Assembly (NCBI GenBank): GCA_016936035.1
Contig: JAFGPU010000482.1
Coordinates: 1-5,620 of the forward strand
Reading direction: 5' to 3'
DNA length: 5,620 bases
Source: Acidimicrobiales bacterium
GTDB taxonomy: Bacteria > Actinomycetota > Acidimicrobiia > Acidimicrobiales > VFJN01
The translations under genes were made by a program, and so were the position numbers. The notes beneath the pieces were generated by a model, which made no database searches, was not told where the DNA came from, and was given only the letters and a program-made list of their open reading frames with translations. This document shows, in pieces, positions 5,358 through 5,620 of this stretch; position 1 is the first letter of the stretch; the number at the start of each line of letters is the position of its first letter.

Positions 5358-5382
5358 CTGCCCTTGCCACGGAGAGTGAAAC
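5358..5382 (-). promoter_or_regulatory. Sigma-B/SigF-like promoter candidate for the PRC-barrel/DUF2382 gene
   Basis: On the minus strand GTTTCA (5382 to 5377), preceded by GG, is separated by 13 nt from GGGCAG (5363 to 5358). General-stress sigma factors of the SigB/SigF family recognise GTTT or GGTTT, then about 12-16 nt, then GGGTA(T). The -35 part is good; the -10 part has CAG in place of TAT. The leader would be ~80 nt. The stress-type product makes the match more plausible, but it is one short motif. Confidence 0.35.
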
Positions 5383-5404
5383 CCGTCCGATCCGTCGTTT
5401 TCCT

Positions 5405-5424
5405 GACCCGGTGTTCTCCGGGTC
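5405..5424. repeat. 7-bp inverted repeat in the divergent intergenic region
   Basis: GACCCGG (5405-5411) and CCGGGTC (5418-5424) are perfect complements around the 6-nt spacer TGTTCT. It lies ~23 bp upstream of the candidate stress promoter and ~120 bp upstream of the gene at 5543. No T-tract follows on either strand, so an operator is more likely than a terminator. Nothing else distinct was recognised in 5425-5529. Confidence 0.35.
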
Positions 5425-5529
5425 CGGCCACCGGGAGCAGCACGCATCGTGGCGGAGGCACGCGACCGGGTCGCCGCCCGCGACCCGACGTGGTCGCCAA
5501 GTCGTTCGCCCGTCGGCCGGTCCCGGTCG

Positions 5530-5542
5530 TAGGGTCACCGGC
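5530..5542 (+). promoter_or_regulatory. Putative leaderless -10 element of the 3'-edge gene
   Basis: TAGGGT (5530-5535) is followed by 7 nt and then ATG at 5543, the same geometry as upstream of dapD and dpaL. An alternative reading is that AGGG at 5531-5534 is a weak Shine-Dalgarno sequence. No clear -35 was found. Confidence 0.4.
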
Positions 5543-5620
5543 ATGGCGATGATGTACGTGACGGTGCTCCGTGCCCGCCGGCGGGAACGTCCGGTGGGGC
5601 TGGCACAGGCTGGCACCGAC
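5543..5620 (+). CDS. Unrecognised protein, N-terminal 26 codons only
   Basis: An ATG-started frame runs open from 5543 to the window end, encoding MAMMYVTVLRARRRERPVGL and six more residues. I do not recognise it. Support comes from the promoter-like TAGGGT exactly 7 nt upstream and strong G/C bias at third codon positions. The start is basic (six Arg among the first 16 residues), with no signal peptide or membrane segment visible so far. It is divergent from the PRC-barrel gene. With only 78 bp visible the gene could be spurious. Confidence 0.4.
   Translation, partial: MAMMYVTVLRARRRERPVGLAQAGTD

Noticed and set aside
5273..5500. Upstream in-frame extension of the PRC-barrel protein
   Set aside because: The PRC domain begins at the ATG at 5272, which has a near-perfect Shine-Dalgarno; the extension has no domain character.
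5269..5616. Minus-strand 115-codon open frame over the divergent intergenic region
   Set aside because: Arg/Ser/Thr-rich, no motif; it overlaps the regulatory region and the start of the PRC-barrel gene in another frame.
1..5620. CRISPR array, tRNA/rRNA, insertion sequence or phage genes
   Set aside because: I saw no regularly spaced repeats, no tRNA-like cloverleaf, no transposase motifs and no terminal repeats anywhere in the window.

Overview
The window is very GC-rich, with strong G/C preference at third codon positions. The gene content (a two-domain VOC protein like mycobacterial Rv0577, a PRC-barrel/DUF2382 protein, and apparently leaderless genes beside genes with Shine-Dalgarno sites) suggests a chromosomal segment of an actinobacterium, perhaps a deep-branching one such as Acidimicrobiia. 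That placement is inference; there is no rRNA or other phylogenetic marker here.

Layout, left to right: (1) the 3' end of a VOC/glyoxalase-family gene (+, to 610); (2) dapD for lysine/diaminopimelate biosynthesis (-, 650-1474), convergent with the VOC gene across 39 bp; (3) a 104-bp divergent promoter region; (4) an 8-oxoguanine deaminase-type amidohydrolase (+, 1579-2976); (5) a 193-bp convergent intergenic region rich in inverted repeats, including a perfect 13-bp stem; (6) diaminopropionate ammonia-lyase dpaL (-, 3170-4357); (7) a 141-bp gap with two strong hairpins; (8) a PRC-barrel + DUF2382 stress-type protein (-, 4499-5272); (9) a 270-bp divergent regulatory region; (10) the first 26 codons of an unrecognised gene (+, 5543 to the window end).

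The genes look mostly like separately transcribed metabolic or housekeeping units rather than one operon. The one suggestive pairing is the deaminase (purine salvage/catabolism) next to dpaL, because in E. coli ygeX (dpaL) lies in the same purine-catabolism-related cluster as the amidohydrolase gene ssnA. Three starts (dapD, dpaL and the 3'-edge gene) share a TAG-type -10-like hexamer ending exactly 7 nt before the ATG, as expected for leaderless mRNAs, whereas the deaminase and the PRC-barrel gene have Shine-Dalgarno sequences. I see no mobile element, CRISPR array, RNA gene or clearly new multi-gene system. The points most worth a second look are the leaderless-promoter pattern, the substituted active-site region of DapD, the extra segment in DpaL, and the palindromes upstream of dpaL and in the intergenic regions.
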